Shown: piece by piece, positions 1 to 13,600 of the stretch
Layout: every line of letters starts with the position of its first letter
Numbering within the stretch: the first letter of the stretch is position 1
DNA from: Phaeosaccion multiseriatum
Taxonomy: Eukaryota > Ochrophyta, other classes
Length of the DNA: 64,000 nt
Direction of reading: 5' to 3'
Assembly (NCBI GenBank): GCA_965112735.1
Contig: OZ218953.1
Location: 1,302,001-1,366,000, forward strand
Notes under the pieces: model-generated
The model's database searches: none
What the model was told of the DNA's origin: nothing
The model's input: the letters and a program-made list of their open reading frames with translations, nothing else
Position numbers and translations under genes: made by a program

Positions 1-247
1 CTGAAGCGCGTGATGATCGTGTCCAGGGCCTGGACCACCTGTTGTGATGGAGGAGCAGGAGCAGCACGTGGTGTGTGTGCGTGTTGGGAATCCACGGACG
101 GCATGGATAGGAAGGATATGATGCGGACGCAAAGTCAAGGGAAGGGTGGATATATGCCAGTTGTTGTTGTTGTTGTTGTTGTTGTCAATGCTATAGCTCT
201 TGTTGTTGTTGCTGGTGGTGTTGTTCTTGTTCTTGTTGTTGTTTTTG

Positions 248-279
<32 letters not shown>

Positions 280-896
280 GGTGGTGGGTGTTGTTGTTGT
301 TGTTGCTCGCTGTTGTTGTTGTTGCTGCTGCTGCTGTCGTTGATTGCCAAATACACACTCTCTTCTCTACACTTACTCACTCGCTCGCCTCTCCAGGGTC
401 AAAACATCACGTGCACACGCACACGTACGTACCATGTCGTTGCCAATCTCATGCATGATCTGAAAGTAAGCATTGAGGATGGCCTCGAGATGGGGCAGCA
501 ACGCTCCCTCCGCTCCGTCCACAATAAGCAGCGACTGAATGGCACTGGCGGCTTTGATCTTCACTGGGAGAGCGGGGTCGCCCAGGGCCTTGGGGGGAGG
601 GGGGGGGGGGTGGCAGTGGATGGGGAGGGGTAGGAGGGGATGGCAGTGGATGGGAAGGATCGTCAAGACAGGTGTGATGACAGTGGATGGTGGGGTCAGG
701 GAGGGAGGAAAAGGCACAGATGCAGACACACACACAAAGGACACGCACACACGCACACACACACACACATGCACGCACACACGCGTACACACACACGGGC
801 GCGCACACACACACACATACACATACACACACACACGCACACACACACACATGCACGCACACACGCGTACACACACACACGGGCGCGCACACACAC

Positions 897-932
<36 letters not shown>

Positions 933-1989
933 CTGCAGACAGGCGTGCAGCAGCCTTAGCATATTCTCGGGATTGGAGAAGCGCACAGTGGAGAAGTTGG
1001 TCATCATCCAGCACGCTCTGTTGGGGGGGGGGGGGGGGGGTACAGAGGCGAGGGACGGAGGGGAGAGACAGGCAAGCACAAAATGTTGTGGAAGAGAAGA
1101 CGAGGATGCGGGTAGAGTGTGATTAGAAACCCGAAAGAAGAACCGCTCGTCCCTTCCAAACCGCATGTAAATGGATGGGTCGTGAAGGCACCCACCCATC
1201 CCCCCCCCCCGCCCACCCACCTGCTTCGCATAAAGCCGAAGGGGGAGTCGAACTCGGGCAAGACGTGCTCCACGAGAAGGCCCTCTAGAGAGGCTGCGTA
1301 CCCCGGGCCGGTCTTCTTCCCGGGGGGGCGCCTCAGTAGGTCCGAAAGGGTTCCTAGGGCCACTAGGGCTCCGTCCTTCCTCCGACATTCCTCCAAGGTA
1401 GGCATGAGTGTACGACCCAAGTGGGGAGGTCGGTGGTAGCCGGGGAAGGCCTGCAGCAGCACAGGGAGCACAAGCGACGTTGAGCAAGGAAGAGATAAAA
1501 GGAATCAGGAGGGAGGGAAGGAAGGAAGGAAGGAGGGAAGGAAGGAAGGAAGGAAGGAAGGGAGGGAGGAAGGAAGGAAGGAATGAAGGAAGGAAGGAAG
1601 GAAGGAAGGAAGGAAGGAAGGAAAGAAGAAAGGAAGGAAGGAAAGAAGGAAGGAAGGAAGGAAGGAAGGAAGGAAGGAAGGAAGGGAGGGAGGGAGGGAG
1701 GGAGGGAGGGCGGGAGGGAGGGAGGGATGAAGGAAGGGAGGGATGAAGGAAGAGAGAAAGGAAGGAGGGGAGAAAGGAAGGAGGGGGGGGGAGGGGGGAA
1801 GGGGGGAAAGGAACATGCCACAACACGTACAGGCACCATTAATATCCACAACACGTACAGCCACCATTAATATCGTCGCACGTCACACTGGACAATGATA
1901 TACATGTACTGTAACGTAAGCTCTACGCTCTACTTGACAAGCTCAAACACACACAAAAAAAAATGCGCACACACACGCACAAACGCGCG

Positions 1990-2060
<71 letters not shown>

Positions 2061-5000
2061 CTCCTCACCCACCTGCAGCACTTGTGTGAGGAAGGTGAGG
2101 AGGGCAGGGAGGGCTCCAGCGCTGTGCTCTGCAAGCGTGGTCATGACCTCAGTTGCAGGCATACGGGCAGAGGTAAAGTCCTCCATGGGGTCGATTGCCT
2201 TATGGATGAACTCGTGCGGATCAGAGTCGAACATCTGTTGGTGTGAAGAGGAGAGGAGGAGAGAGGGAGGGGAGTTCGAGCGGCGTCAGCTTCGAACAGC
2301 CCCCCAAAGCCCCACACTTCGCAGCGGACACAGCCCGCCGCCTCGCCTAAGGGCCTTTGCTTCCTCCCTCCCCTCCCCTCCCCTCCCCTCCCCTCCCCTC
2401 CCCTCCCTCACCCACCCACGCACCGAGACGTCATCTTCGGACAGACACAGAAGCGGAAACACAACTTGGATGAGCAGGAAGGGCACATGAGGCAGCAGCA
2501 GCCTGTGCGTCACGGCAAGGTCAATGGCGGCCCCCACAAAGACCAGGCAGGAGTGGACCACACGCTCCGGGCAGTAACGCCAAGAGGGCCGCAGTGCAAG
2601 AAGGTTCATCACCTAATCAATCGTATGTGTGTGTGTGTCAGAGAGAGAGAGGGATATGGGTAGGGATATGGAGGGGGATGGCAGTGGATGGGTAGGATGG
2701 GGAGGGGAGAGGAGGAGAGAGGAGAGAGGAGAGGAGACGAGAGGAGAGGAGAGGAGAGGAGAGGGAATATGAGGAGCGGGGAGGAGAGGAGAGGAGAGGG
2801 AATATGAGAGAGAAGAGAGGAGAGGAGAGGAGAGGAGGGGAGGGGAGAAGAGGGGAGAGTAGAAGAGGAGAGGAGAGGAGAGGAGAGGAGAGGAGAGAAG
2901 AGAAGAAAGGACGTGACAGGACAAGGAGAAGACAGGGCACGACAAGCGAGGAGGAGGACAGGAGAGACAAGTTTGTTGGGGGCTGAGATGTGGCCTTATT
3001 CCTTCACCACTTTCCTTCGCTCCCCTCCCTCCGTCCCCCCATCCCCCCATCCCTCCCCCAAATCCCTCCTTCCCTCCCTCCATCCCTGTTCCCTCCCTTC
3101 CCTCCCTCCCTCTCTCTCCTCCCCTTCCCTCCCCCCCCCCGCTTCCCCTTCCCTCACCTGCTCCAGCAGCGCCGGCGCATATCTCTGACTGAAAGTGTCG
3201 GCAAAGTGCCTATGCGAAGCGTTTCCCGTCTCCACGTAGTGCGGGTTTCCGAATCTCTGAAACAGTTTGGCGACGATTTTGCAGCACCACTTGCTCACCT
3301 TCCACTTGACAGCCGTCAGCGGACTTTCCACTCGATTCTCCCCGCCGCCCTCCCCTCCTCTACCCAAGGGCACCAGACCCCCCCCTCCTCCTCCTCCTCC
3401 TCCTCCTCCTCCTCCTCCTGCCCCTCCTCCTCCTCCTGCCCCTCCTCCTGCCCCTGCCGCCGCTGCCGCCGCTGCCGCTGCCCCTGCCTCATCATCCGGA
3501 GGGCAAGCTTTGCACTCGGCCACTTGCTTGTCGAGGACACGCACAGCTAGCGCCATCCACCCGTCCACGTCCAAGCTGCTGGACAAGGTTGGGAGCTGCA
3601 CACATGCACGGGTACACCACAGGAGAAGAGGGGAGGGGCCGCCCAGGACCACACACATTGGCACCACCAATTGGTTCATCAGCAGCTGCTTTGCTATGAT
3701 TGGGGTCAGAGCACTGAAGAGCCATGAAATGCATTACAAGCTAAGCTCCACGCAAGCTTCTCTTCTCACCGCTCGTTACCACAACTAACTTCTTACCGTA
3801 ACTTCTTACCTGGTAGTGCGTACACGTCCAAAACACCTTCAACGCGAGCCTCACGACGTTGGCCGCCTCCTCTGTGTCCTGATCAGCCAGGCTGTTGCAC
3901 AGCTGCAGCAGCAGGGGGAAGGTGGCGTCTATGATTGTGTCGAGCGGGGCTCGCACGTCCTTTGTCTTGTACTCGAACCTGCAGCAGCAACAGCATCATC
4001 ATCATCATCATCATCATCAGAAACAGCAACAAGAAGAGGAGGAAGACAAAGAGGAAGACGAAGAGAAGAGGAAGAGGAAGAGGAAGAAGAGGAGGAGGAA
4101 GAGAATCGGCTTAGTGAGGGGGCGAGTCAGCAGATCAAGGAGCAGAGGAGTGCACTGAGCCTGCCTACTCTACATCTGGCCTCTACGTAAAGTCCAACAT
4201 ACTCACGTGCAAGTGTGGTTTACACACACACACATTATCTATACATATTATATATATATATATTTATATTACAGAGTTTGCATCGCATCTCCAAGGAGGA
4301 GGAAGGGAAGGGAAGGGCTCATTCACTCACTCATTCACTCACTCACTCACTCACTCACTCACTCACTCACCATTTGACGAGCTTGCGCAGGGCGAGCAGC
4401 GCGTTCGCAGTGCGGAGGGGCTCCCCAGTCTGAAGATGATGCACCAAGGTGGGCAGTAGGTCTTCCCAACTGCAAGCAAGGCATTGATTGAGCAAGGGGA
4501 AGGGGGAAAGAGGACAGCAGCGGGGGGGAGGGAAGTTCGGATTTTTACGTAAGGCAGGCCAACCAACGCCAGGAAAGAGGAGGGAAAGAGGAGAGACTGC
4601 TGGACTGACCACACTCTAGTCCCCACACCTACGCTACACAGCAGACCACAGCCCAGAAAGAAAGGAACAGGCGTGAAGAGACAAACTGTTGCTAGGGTAT
4701 CCCCCGTACCTCTTGGGAAAGTCGCGACACAGCTCCCTCACACATTCCCCCAGTTGCTCACGGATGCTATTGTCTTGCTCTCTGTTCAAGAAGCAGAACA
4801 AGGGGGGGTGACCGGGTCAGTGCGAAGCAGCAGTGTGCGATTGGACAGGAGGCAGGGTCTCCATTTTCAAGTGGAAGGTCAGTCTGACATTTCAAGTCTC
4901 CCCTCCCCCCTCTCCTCGCTCTCATAGCTTACCTCATCATGACCTCCAGCAAGAGGCCCCGCACGTGTGCCTTGTCCGCCTCAGGCAAGCTCGCCCACGG

Positions 5001-5336
5001 GTGTGGCGTCTCTTGCGCCGCGTAGAATATACTTTTCCGGACCGTGTTTTTCATGGTGATGGCGGCGGCTTGCCGCACACCTCTGCTCACGGTGGGCTGG
5101 GTGAGCATATGCAGGAGCGAAGGTACGCATGATGTTTGGGTCTGGAGGTCTTTGAGCTGATCCTCCGCAAGCTGGCGCTGGCTCGGGTCGCTGCTGAAGG
5201 TGTTTTCGAGGATGTAATAGAGCTGCTCCGGAGTGAGCTGCTGCGGCTGCTGTTGCTGTTGCTGCTGTTGCTGCTGTTGCAGCAGCAGCTGCTGCTGCTG
5301 CTGCTGCTGTTGTTGTTGTATCTCCCATGTGTTCAT
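1..5336 (-). CDS. IPO7/IPO8-like: Importin-7/8-type karyopherin beta (partial, 3' end beyond window)
   Basis: Nuclear transport receptor of the importin-beta family; it would carry cargo through nuclear pores under Ran-GTP control. Exons read on the minus strand: 5336-4933, 4781-4710, 4469-4371, 3978-3810, 3595-3158, 2612-2424, 2234-2073, 1450-1221, 1017-933, 588-433 and 38-1 (continues outside). All junctions are GT-AG and in phase, giving about 680 residues so far. The start is MNTWEI followed by a long poly-Q tract, then the importin-beta N-terminal HEAT pair ([25 protein letters not shown]). Later blocks follow IPO7 order: [75 protein letters not shown]. Exon 5 carries an Ala/Gly-rich insert from CTC/GCC repeats. 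Introns are packed with CA, GGAA and GTT repeats. The gene is divergent from CFAP57. The family is clear; the choice among IPO7, IPO8 and the yeast Sxm1/Nmd5 type cannot be made without the C-terminus. Confidence 0.9.
723..930. repeat. CA/CG-rich dinucleotide repeat
   Basis: An imperfect (CA)n tract interrupted by CGCA and TGCA. It lies in the importin intron just inside the 5' splice site of the exon at 933-1017, so on the coding strand it reads GT-rich directly after the donor. Confidence 0.9.
1508..1800. repeat. GGAA/GGGA tetranucleotide repeat
   Basis: About 290 bp of AAGG and AGGG units in the importin intron between the exons at 2234-2073 and 1450-1221. On the coding strand it is a C/T-rich tract upstream of the acceptor. 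Confidence 0.9.
1990..2058. repeat. (CA)n microsatellite
   Basis: A near-perfect CA run ending about 14 bp from the importin donor at 2071-2072. On the coding strand it reads as a GT run following the donor. Confidence 0.9.
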
Positions 5337-5961
5337 TGCTGGCGGTGGTTCTCTCCGTGGGCGCTCTCCCTGGATGATGGATCGGAAGGGGATACGGAAG
5401 GTCTAGAGGAGGAGCGATTTAAAGAAAATCGATGCATCCAATTTAAATGTCGACATAATGGATCCCCTCTTGAAACCGTGAAGCTCTCTTCCCTACTTCG
5501 TCAACCTAGCAGTCGGTCCCTCGGGGTTGTGGCTGGCTGGCCGATAGCCATGACAAGTACATCGAATGAAAGGCCCGCCCCGTTGCTTCTTGATTGGGCG
5601 AGACATTCTTGATTGGGTGTCCAATGAAACTGGAACTGAAACTGAAACTGAGAGTCGTAACGGCACGTTGTTGGAGACACAGAGAAAGCGAGAAATCTTG
5701 AAGAAGAACTGAGGGTGCTTTGGTCATGGACGCAACATGAATCACGTCGGGGCCCTAACACGCCAGATACGAAATTATCCTATGTAGGGAGTCCAGCTCC
5801 CCAGCGGAGGCGAGAACAGGAACTGTGATAATGCAATAGACGGGGGAGGAGAGCGGCGAGGCAGCAGGGAGGAGAGGCCGCGGCACCTCAGCCCAGCTTC
5901 TAGCAGCATCACCGAGGAGGAGCCGCAGTAGCAGGCGCCTAGTGTAGCCCGATTGTTCAGT
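5337..5961. promoter_or_regulatory. Divergent promoter region of importin and CFAP57
   Basis: This 625-bp spacer holds no supported ORF. It contains CCAAT-box-like sequences in both orientations (ATTGG at about 5593 and 5612, CCAAT at 5621). A direct repeat of AACTGA/GAAACTG runs across 5625-5653. The same GAAACTGAAACTGAGA string recurs in the divergent spacer at 26569-26587. The promoter role is inferred from position only. Confidence 0.4.
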
Positions 5962-7096
5962 ATGAGTAACGGATTGTCGCAGCGCAGTGTGTTTGGGGTG
6001 AGCAGCCACATCGCCAACAACATCGCCTTCTGTGACCAGACCACAGTACTCTACAGCGCGGTAAGTAATTGAGCTGGACTTGACCCTTTTCTACCACGCT
6101 TGCTCCCTCACGGGTGCCAAGGGGGGGTGGCATGCGCGAAGCTAACGGATGCGCATGTGACTGGGTGTGCACGCTCTTGATGATCTGCTCTGCCCCCCCC
6201 CCTCCCTTCTTCAGGGCCACAATTTGGTCGTGTACAGTATTCTGGAGAAGAAACAGCGCTTTATCCAGGGCGACGAGAAGGGTGAAGGTGAGGCGAACAA
6301 GCCAACTACTCATCACTACTCTCTTGTCGGTCGTCCATTAGTAGCTGTGTCCCTTCTCTTCTCTCCCGTTGGGTGGTATTTATTTCCCTTCACCCCTCTC
6401 CCCCCTCCAACTTCCCTCTCCCAGGCATCACTGCCATAGCTCTATGTCCGAGCACTCGGTTCGTTGCCATAGCGGAGTGTGCCGACCAACCATTTGTCCT
6501 CATTTATGATGTGCGCACACTCCGGAAGCGCAAGAGCCTGCACTTGGCGGAGAAGACTCAGCAGAGTAGAGAGTACACAAGCATGTGCTTCAGCCACGAC
6601 AGGTACAGAACAAGGAGGAGGAGGAGGAGGAGGAGGAGGAGGAGGAGGAGGAGGAGGAGGAGGAGGAGGAGGAGGAGGAGGAGGAGGAGGAGGAGGAGGA
6701 GGAGGAGGAGGAGGAGGAGGAGGAGGAGGAGGAGGAGGAGGAGGAGAGAGGGGGGGAGGTTGTACAGCGCAGCCAGCTGAAGGTCGTTGGGTGCCATCCC
6801 ATCTGGGCCGAGTGGTGTGTGGGGTTCATGTTGTGCTACATCAGTTGGCCTTGATTGATTGATTGATGCGCCGGCTAGGTGTAGGCAGGCCGATAACGTC
6901 AGCTCTTCGAGCGTGCTGCCCGCATACCCTCCTCCTTGGCTCCCATGCGTTGTCTCATTCCCCACTCCCCGCAATTACCTCTTCACGCTCCCCTCCTCCT
7001 CTGCCTTCCCCCCCCCCCCCACCCACCCACCCACCCACCCACCTCTCTTAACCCTCTCCTCTGTCTCCTTTCTCCCTGCCCACCCCTCTCTCTCTC

Positions 7097-7136
<40 letters not shown>

Positions 7137-10100
7137 TATATCATCAACACCCAACAGTGCCCTCCTCATTACCCAGGGCGGCGCCCCTGACTGGACCTTG
7201 CGGCTCTGGAGCTGGTCCAAAGCCAGACAAGTTGCAACTTTCCAAGGCACACCCGCCCTGCCTGTTCACAGTTTGAGTTTCAGTCCAATAGACGCGAGTC
7301 TGGCCTGCGCCAACGGGACGCAGTTTGTGCAGTTTTTAAGGATTAAGGATGAGAAAATCACCCTTGTGGCCCCTCCGAGACTCAAGGGTCATACATACAC
7401 GACGCACACATGGGTGAGGGAGGGAGGGAGGGAGGGAGGGAGGGAGGGAGGGAGGGAGGGAGGGAGGGAGGGAGGGAGGGAGGGAGGGAGGGAGGGAGGG
7501 AGGGAGGGAAGGAGGGAGGGAGGGAGGGAAGGAGGGAGGGAGGGGGGGAGGGAGGGAGGGAGGGAGGGAGGGAGGGAGGGAAGGGGGGGCACTACGGCCT
7601 TTTTGGCCCTTCATCCTACCTCACCGTGTCCTGCCTTACTCTTCCCCTTTGCCTTCCTTGTGATGCATCCTTTATCACTTACACATTACAATCATCAAAA
7701 TCACAATTGTCAACAGCTGAAGCAGCCGGAGGACCACCTGGTGGTGGGCACGGAGTCGGGAGAGCTGCTGTTGTTTCAGGCGGGCGAGTACACGGCCACT
7801 TTAGAGAGCAGCCAAGGGGAAGGGCAGGGCCTCAAAATCACGGCCCTGCTCAGCTTCAGTCAGGGCTTTGTGGCGGGCTTAGTCGACGGGAACTTTCGGT
7901 AAGTTACGATGGGAGCATATAATTGCATATACATATACAAACACATACGTATATATGTGTTTGTTATATGTGTCTATATATTCTGCAGTGTAGCGTAGGG
8001 TAGTGCACTGTAGTGCAGCGTGGTAGGAGTGACGGGGGCACATGAGCACCCCTTCCCCTTCCCCTTCCCCGCCCTCGCCCTCGCCACCGCCACCACCACC
8101 GCCCCACACGACATCACGCCAAGCGACCACTTCAACCAACTGACCTTCCAACCAACCAACCAACCAACCAACCAACCAACCAACCAACCAACCAACCAAC
8201 TGACCTAAGAACCAACCAAACCAACCAAACCAACCAACCAACCGACCCAACCAATCCATCAGGCTGTACGTGCTTCAGAACAACCCTCCGTCGCCCGCCC
8301 AGCTCCTCACACTGAGCCAAAGCTGGAAGATTGACACTGTCGCCCAAGTCACCAGCCTCGCGCTGTGTCCTTCGGAAGATCGACTCTGCGCCATCACCGC
8401 AGACCGACAGCTCCACTCCGTTTCTATTTCAAGTCAGATCATCAAGGGAGATGACGTGAAACCGTTGCTGGCACCGTTTCACGCCCCAGGCACACCGGGA
8501 GGCTCAGGAGGCACGCCGGGAGGCATCACGGGCCTGGACGCTTGTATTCGCAAGCCGCTTGTGGTGACATGTGGCGTCGATCGCACTGTGCGCATATGGG
8601 ACTACGCGACTTCCACTCTGGAGGTGGGTTGACGGGTGGGTGGGTGGGTAGAAGTGGGTGTGTGGGTGGGTGTGGGTGGGTGAATGCGTGGGTGTGTGCG
8701 TGTGCGTGTGCGTGTGCGTGTGCGTGTACACGGGGGTGAGGGTGGGTGCAGGAGGAGTGGGTACAGCGGGTTGGCGCGCGTGTGTGTGGGTTATGTGCGC
8801 GCTCTCAAGTACCAACTAAAGCTGTGTATCTGTAAACTGAATGACCAACAGGTGTGGAAGACCTTCGCGGAGGAGGCGTACAGCGCGGCGTTCCACCCCT
8901 CGGGGCTGCACGTGGCTGTGGGCTTTGCCGACAAGCTCCGCCTCATGAACATACTCATGGGTAAGAGGGAGGGAGGGAGGGAGGGAGGGAGGAGGGAGGG
9001 AGGGAGGGAGGGAGGGAGGGAGGGAGGGAGGGAGGGAGGGAGGGAGGGAGGGAGGGAGGGAGGGAGGGAGGGAGGGAGGGAGGGAGGGAGGGAGGGAGGG
9101 AGGGAGGGAGGGAGGGAGGGAGGGAGGGAGGGAGGGAGGGAGGGAGGGAGGGAGGGAGGGAGGGGGGAGGGAGGGAGGGAGGGAGGGAGGGAGGGAAGGA
9201 AGAGAGGAAGGAAGGAAGAGAGGAAGGGAGGAAGGAAGGAAAGAAGGAAGGAACGAAGGAAGGAAGGAAGGGAGGAAGGACACTCCATTCTCATCAATCA
9301 CAACACACACCCCACCCCCCTCCACCGCCACCCAACGCACATCACAAGATGACATCCGAACGTTCTTCGAGCTTCCCATCAAGGCCTGCCGGGAGGTCAA
9401 GTTCAGCAACGGAGGGCACATTCTCGCTGCCGTAAACGGCAACGTCATCTCTCTTTACGACTTCCTTACTCGCACCAAACTCGCTGACTTAAGAGGGCAC
9501 AACTCTAAAGTGCGCTACATTTACTGGGGAGAGCACGACTACACGCTCATCAGCTGCGGGCAGGTGTGTGTGCGTGTATGTGCGTGTGTGTGTGTATGTG
9601 TGTGTGTGTGTATGTGCGCGTGTGTGTGTGTGTATGTGCGTGTGTGTGCATGGGAGTGTTTGGGGGGGGGCGGGGTGCGTGTGCGTGTGTGTGTTTGGGT
9701 GGGTGGATGAGGTGCGTGTCGTGTAAGTGTTTGTGCAGGTGTAAGTGCATGGCTATGGTGTCCTTGCCTTGTGGCGCCGCGTTACTCCTGTCCCTGGCGC
9801 CCCTCCCATCTATCCGCCCTCACTCATCTCCTCGGCCTTATATTGTCTACTTTTCGCTGTCCTGTGCCCGCCATTCACGTATTCACTCCGCCCCTGCCTA
9901 CTTCATGTACATACCAAACTCTTTTAAAGTTGATTCCTGTTAAGTCAATACTTCCGCTCCTGCCTACCTCTACCCACTCCCCACCCACCTCTCCCTCCCT
10001 TCCTCCCTCCCTCCCTCCCTCCCTCCCTCCCTCCCTCCCTCCCCCCCCCCTTCCTTCCGTCGTCGCCAACCCACAGGACGGAGCGGTGTATCAATGGGAG

Positions 10101-10623
10101 GTGGACGACTGTAAGCGCACCGGAGAGTTCGTGCAGAAGGGCACCATCTTCACATGCGCTCTCAGCACCGGAGACAGCATCTTCGCTGTGGGCAGTGACC
10201 ATATGCTTAAGGTGGGTGCGTGTGTGCGTGTGTGCGTGGGTGCGTGGGTGCGTGGGTGCGTGTGTGGGTGCGTGGGTGTGCGGATGCGTGTGTGGCATAT
10301 GAGAGAGCTACGTGCGTATGCCCCACGCTCACGTACACCCCCACGCCCCCCCCAAGCGGCCTCCCTCGCTCCTCCCTCCCTTGTGTCTCCCTCCCCTGCC
10401 CCTCCCTCCCTGCCTCCCCCTCTTGCCCGTTCCTCTCTTTACCTCCCTCTTGTCATCATCATCATCATCATCGCCATCATCATCTTCATCATCATCATCA
10501 TCATCGTCATCACCATCACCATCATCATCATCATCATCCATCCATCCATCCATCCATCCATAATCATCATCACTATCATCATCATCACCATCATCATCAC
10601 CATCCATCCATCATCACCATCAC

Positions 10624-10655
<32 letters not shown>

Positions 10656-13600
10656 CCATCGCCACCACCACCATCACCACCATCACCACCATCACCACCA
10701 TCACCACCATCACCACCATCACCACCACCATACCACCACCACCACCATCACCATCACCACCATCCTCCTCACCTTCACGACTGCGCCCCACCCCACAGGA
10801 GCTGGAGATGCCCGATCTGCAGGTGGTGAAGGAGCTTGACTGCGGGGTGGGCCTGGGCCTGCTTGCCGTCGGCAGTGGGGAGCACCTCATGTTCGTCGGC
10901 ACCGCAGAGGTATGGATGGCTGGTGTCAGGACTCTGTCTGACCGATCTAGTTGGTGTCAGGACTATGTCTGACCGATCTAGTTGGTGTCAGGACTTATGT
11001 CTGACCGATCTAGTTGGTATCAGGACTATGTCTGACCGATCTAGTTGGTGTCAGGACTATGTCTGACCGATCTAGTTGGTGTCAGGACTATGTCTGACCG
11101 ATCTAGTTGGTGTCAGGACTATGTCTGACCGATCTAGTTGGTGTCAGGACTATGTCTGACCGATCTAGTTGGTGTCAGGACTATGTCTGACCGATCTAGT
11201 TGGTGTCAGGACCTGGTGGTAGGACGTGGTGTTAGGTGCCATTGTCAGTGATCTCACGTTCTTGCCCCCTCCCCCCCTCCCTCTCCCTCCCCTCCCTCCC
11301 CCCCCCTCCCACACTCCCACCCCTTCCCTCCCTACCCTCCCCTCCCTCCCCTCCCCTCCCTCCCTCCCTCCCTCCCCTCCCCCCTTCCTTCCTCCTTTCC
11401 CGCCCTCCCTCCCTCCCTCCCTCCCCTCCCTCCCCTCCCCTCCCTCCCTTCCTCCCTCTCCAGCCCGGTAAGCCTGCCTCTGTCCGTGCCTACACCTTCC
11501 CTCTGACGGGCGAATTCCTCGAATACCCTTGCATGGGCGCCCCTGTGAGCCGCATGTGCGTGACCAATGACGATCACTTCCTCTTGGTGAGCGATGAGGC
11601 CGGCTGCCTCTTCACCTTTGATGTAAGGGGGAGGCAGGAGAAGGAGAGGTCTGTGACCATGACGAGTACGAATGCCAAGCTCATGACTGGGGAGATGGCA
11701 CCGCTACCCTACAGGTTAGTCATGTGCGGTTTGTGTGCTTTGTGTGTTTGTTTGTTAGTTTGTTTGTTTGTTCGTTTGTGTGATTGTTTTGCCTATTTGT
11801 GTTTGTTCGTTTGTGTGATTGTTTTGCCTATTTGTGTTTGTTTGTTTGTTTGGTTGGTTGGTTCGTTGGTTGATTGGTTGGTTTGTTGGGTGTTTGTTTG
11901 TTTGTGTGTTTGTGTGTTTGTTTGTCTATTTGTCTTTGTTTGTTTGTTTGTGTGCGTGGTTTGGTGTTTGTGTTGTTTGTGTTTTTGTTTGTGTGATTGT
12001 GTATTTTTGTTTCTTTGGTTGTTAGTTGTTAGTGAGCACACCAAAAGAAGGAGGGTTTGGGTTATCAATAGATGTTTTGGTATTCAGATCAAAATGTGAT
12101 TTCTGATCGATAATACATTATATGGCTCCTGTTTGCAGCCCCCCTGTTCCTAACATTGAGGAGGCGCCCCGCCATTGGTTTGGCTCTGTACTGTATCTGA
12201 AAGTGAAACTGAACTGACAACCCTTGCTTCTTCCTTGACTTATGGTGCAGTGAGGAGATTCTCGTGACACGGACTGACCTGGAGGAGAAGAACACGCTTC
12301 GATTGGAGCTCAAGAACAAAGTGGACGAGTTGGCTCTCCACAATGAATACCAGCTGAGACTCAAGGATATGAACTACAGTGAGAGCATCAAGGTAAGTAA
12401 GGGAGGGGAGGGGGAGGGAGAAGGGGGTGGGGGAAGTGGAATGGGGAGGGGAAGGTTAGGGAGGAGTTAGAGAGACATAGAAAACTCGGGGAGAGAGTCA
12501 GAGAGAGAAAGAGAGAAAGAGAGATAGAGAGGAGAGAGAGGAGAGAGAGGAGAGAGAGAGAGACTCAGTGCAAGGGCTGTCTGCTTAACTCCCCCACCTG
12601 CCCACCTACCTATTGACGTGTGTACGTACCCATCCATTGACTTATGTACGCGCCGCAGGAGATGACGGAGAAGTTCACATTGGAGCTCGAGAAAAGCAAG
12701 CACAAGTTCGAGATGGTCAGGCAGGAGAAGAACGATTCAGAGGTGGAGTACGAGGAGAGACTCCGGAACATGGACGAGAAGCAGCAGGTGAGTCAGTCAG
12801 TCAGTCAGTCAGTCAGTCAGTCAGTCAGTCAGTCAGTCAGTCAGTCAGTCAGTCAGTCAGTCAGACAGTCAGACAGTCAGACAGTCAGTCAGACACGTCA
12901 GTGAGTCAGTCAATCAGTCAGTCAGTCAGTCAGTGAGAGGGTAGGGGGGGGTGTTGATGAATGGGTGGGTGGGTGGGTGGTGGTGGGTGTGGATGCGTGG
13001 ATATGCGTGTGTGTGGTTGGACTCTCCTCGCGTGGGATGGGTCCACGGTCTCACTACCCGCCCCCCTCTCATCCACTGCCATTCCATCCCAACCCATCCC
13101 CTCGCCCATCCGCTGCCATCCCCACCCCTCCTCTGTCATCTCATCCCACCTCCTCCTCAGCACGAGCTCCAAGAGCTCGAGGGCGCCTATCAGCAAAAGA
13201 TCGTGGCGGAGGTGGAGCGTTTCCAACAACTTGTGCAGGAGCGCAACATTCAGCAGGAGAGGTGGGACGAGCAGCAGCAGCTCTTGCAGTCCACACACGA
13301 CCGTTACGTGGTGGAGCTGACGGCCGACTTTGAGCAGAAGCTCGAGGAGGATAGGCAGCTCAGGCAACAGCTCATGGAGGAGAAGGTCAGTGTCGATGGT
13401 ACACATCGCTCTTCATCACCGCCATCCCTCCTTATTCCTCTCTTTCCCTCACCCCCAACTCCCTCACCTCCTTCACCACCTCCCTCACCCCCCTCCTCCC
13501 CCTCACCCCCTCCCTCACCCCCGTCCTTCCCCCCTTTACACGTTGGTGATACACCCCCCTCCTCCTCCCACCCCTAGGAGGAGCTCGAGAAGGAGTTCGA

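Noticed and set aside
6373-6974. Overlapping ORFs of poly-Arg, poly-Gly, poly-Glu, poly-Leu and poly-Ser
   Set aside because: All are translations of the (GGA)n intron repeat in different frames; they lie between CFAP57 exons 3 and 4.
10921-11213. CRISPR-like 31-bp repeats
   Set aside because: Copies are directly tandem with no spacers, inside an intron.
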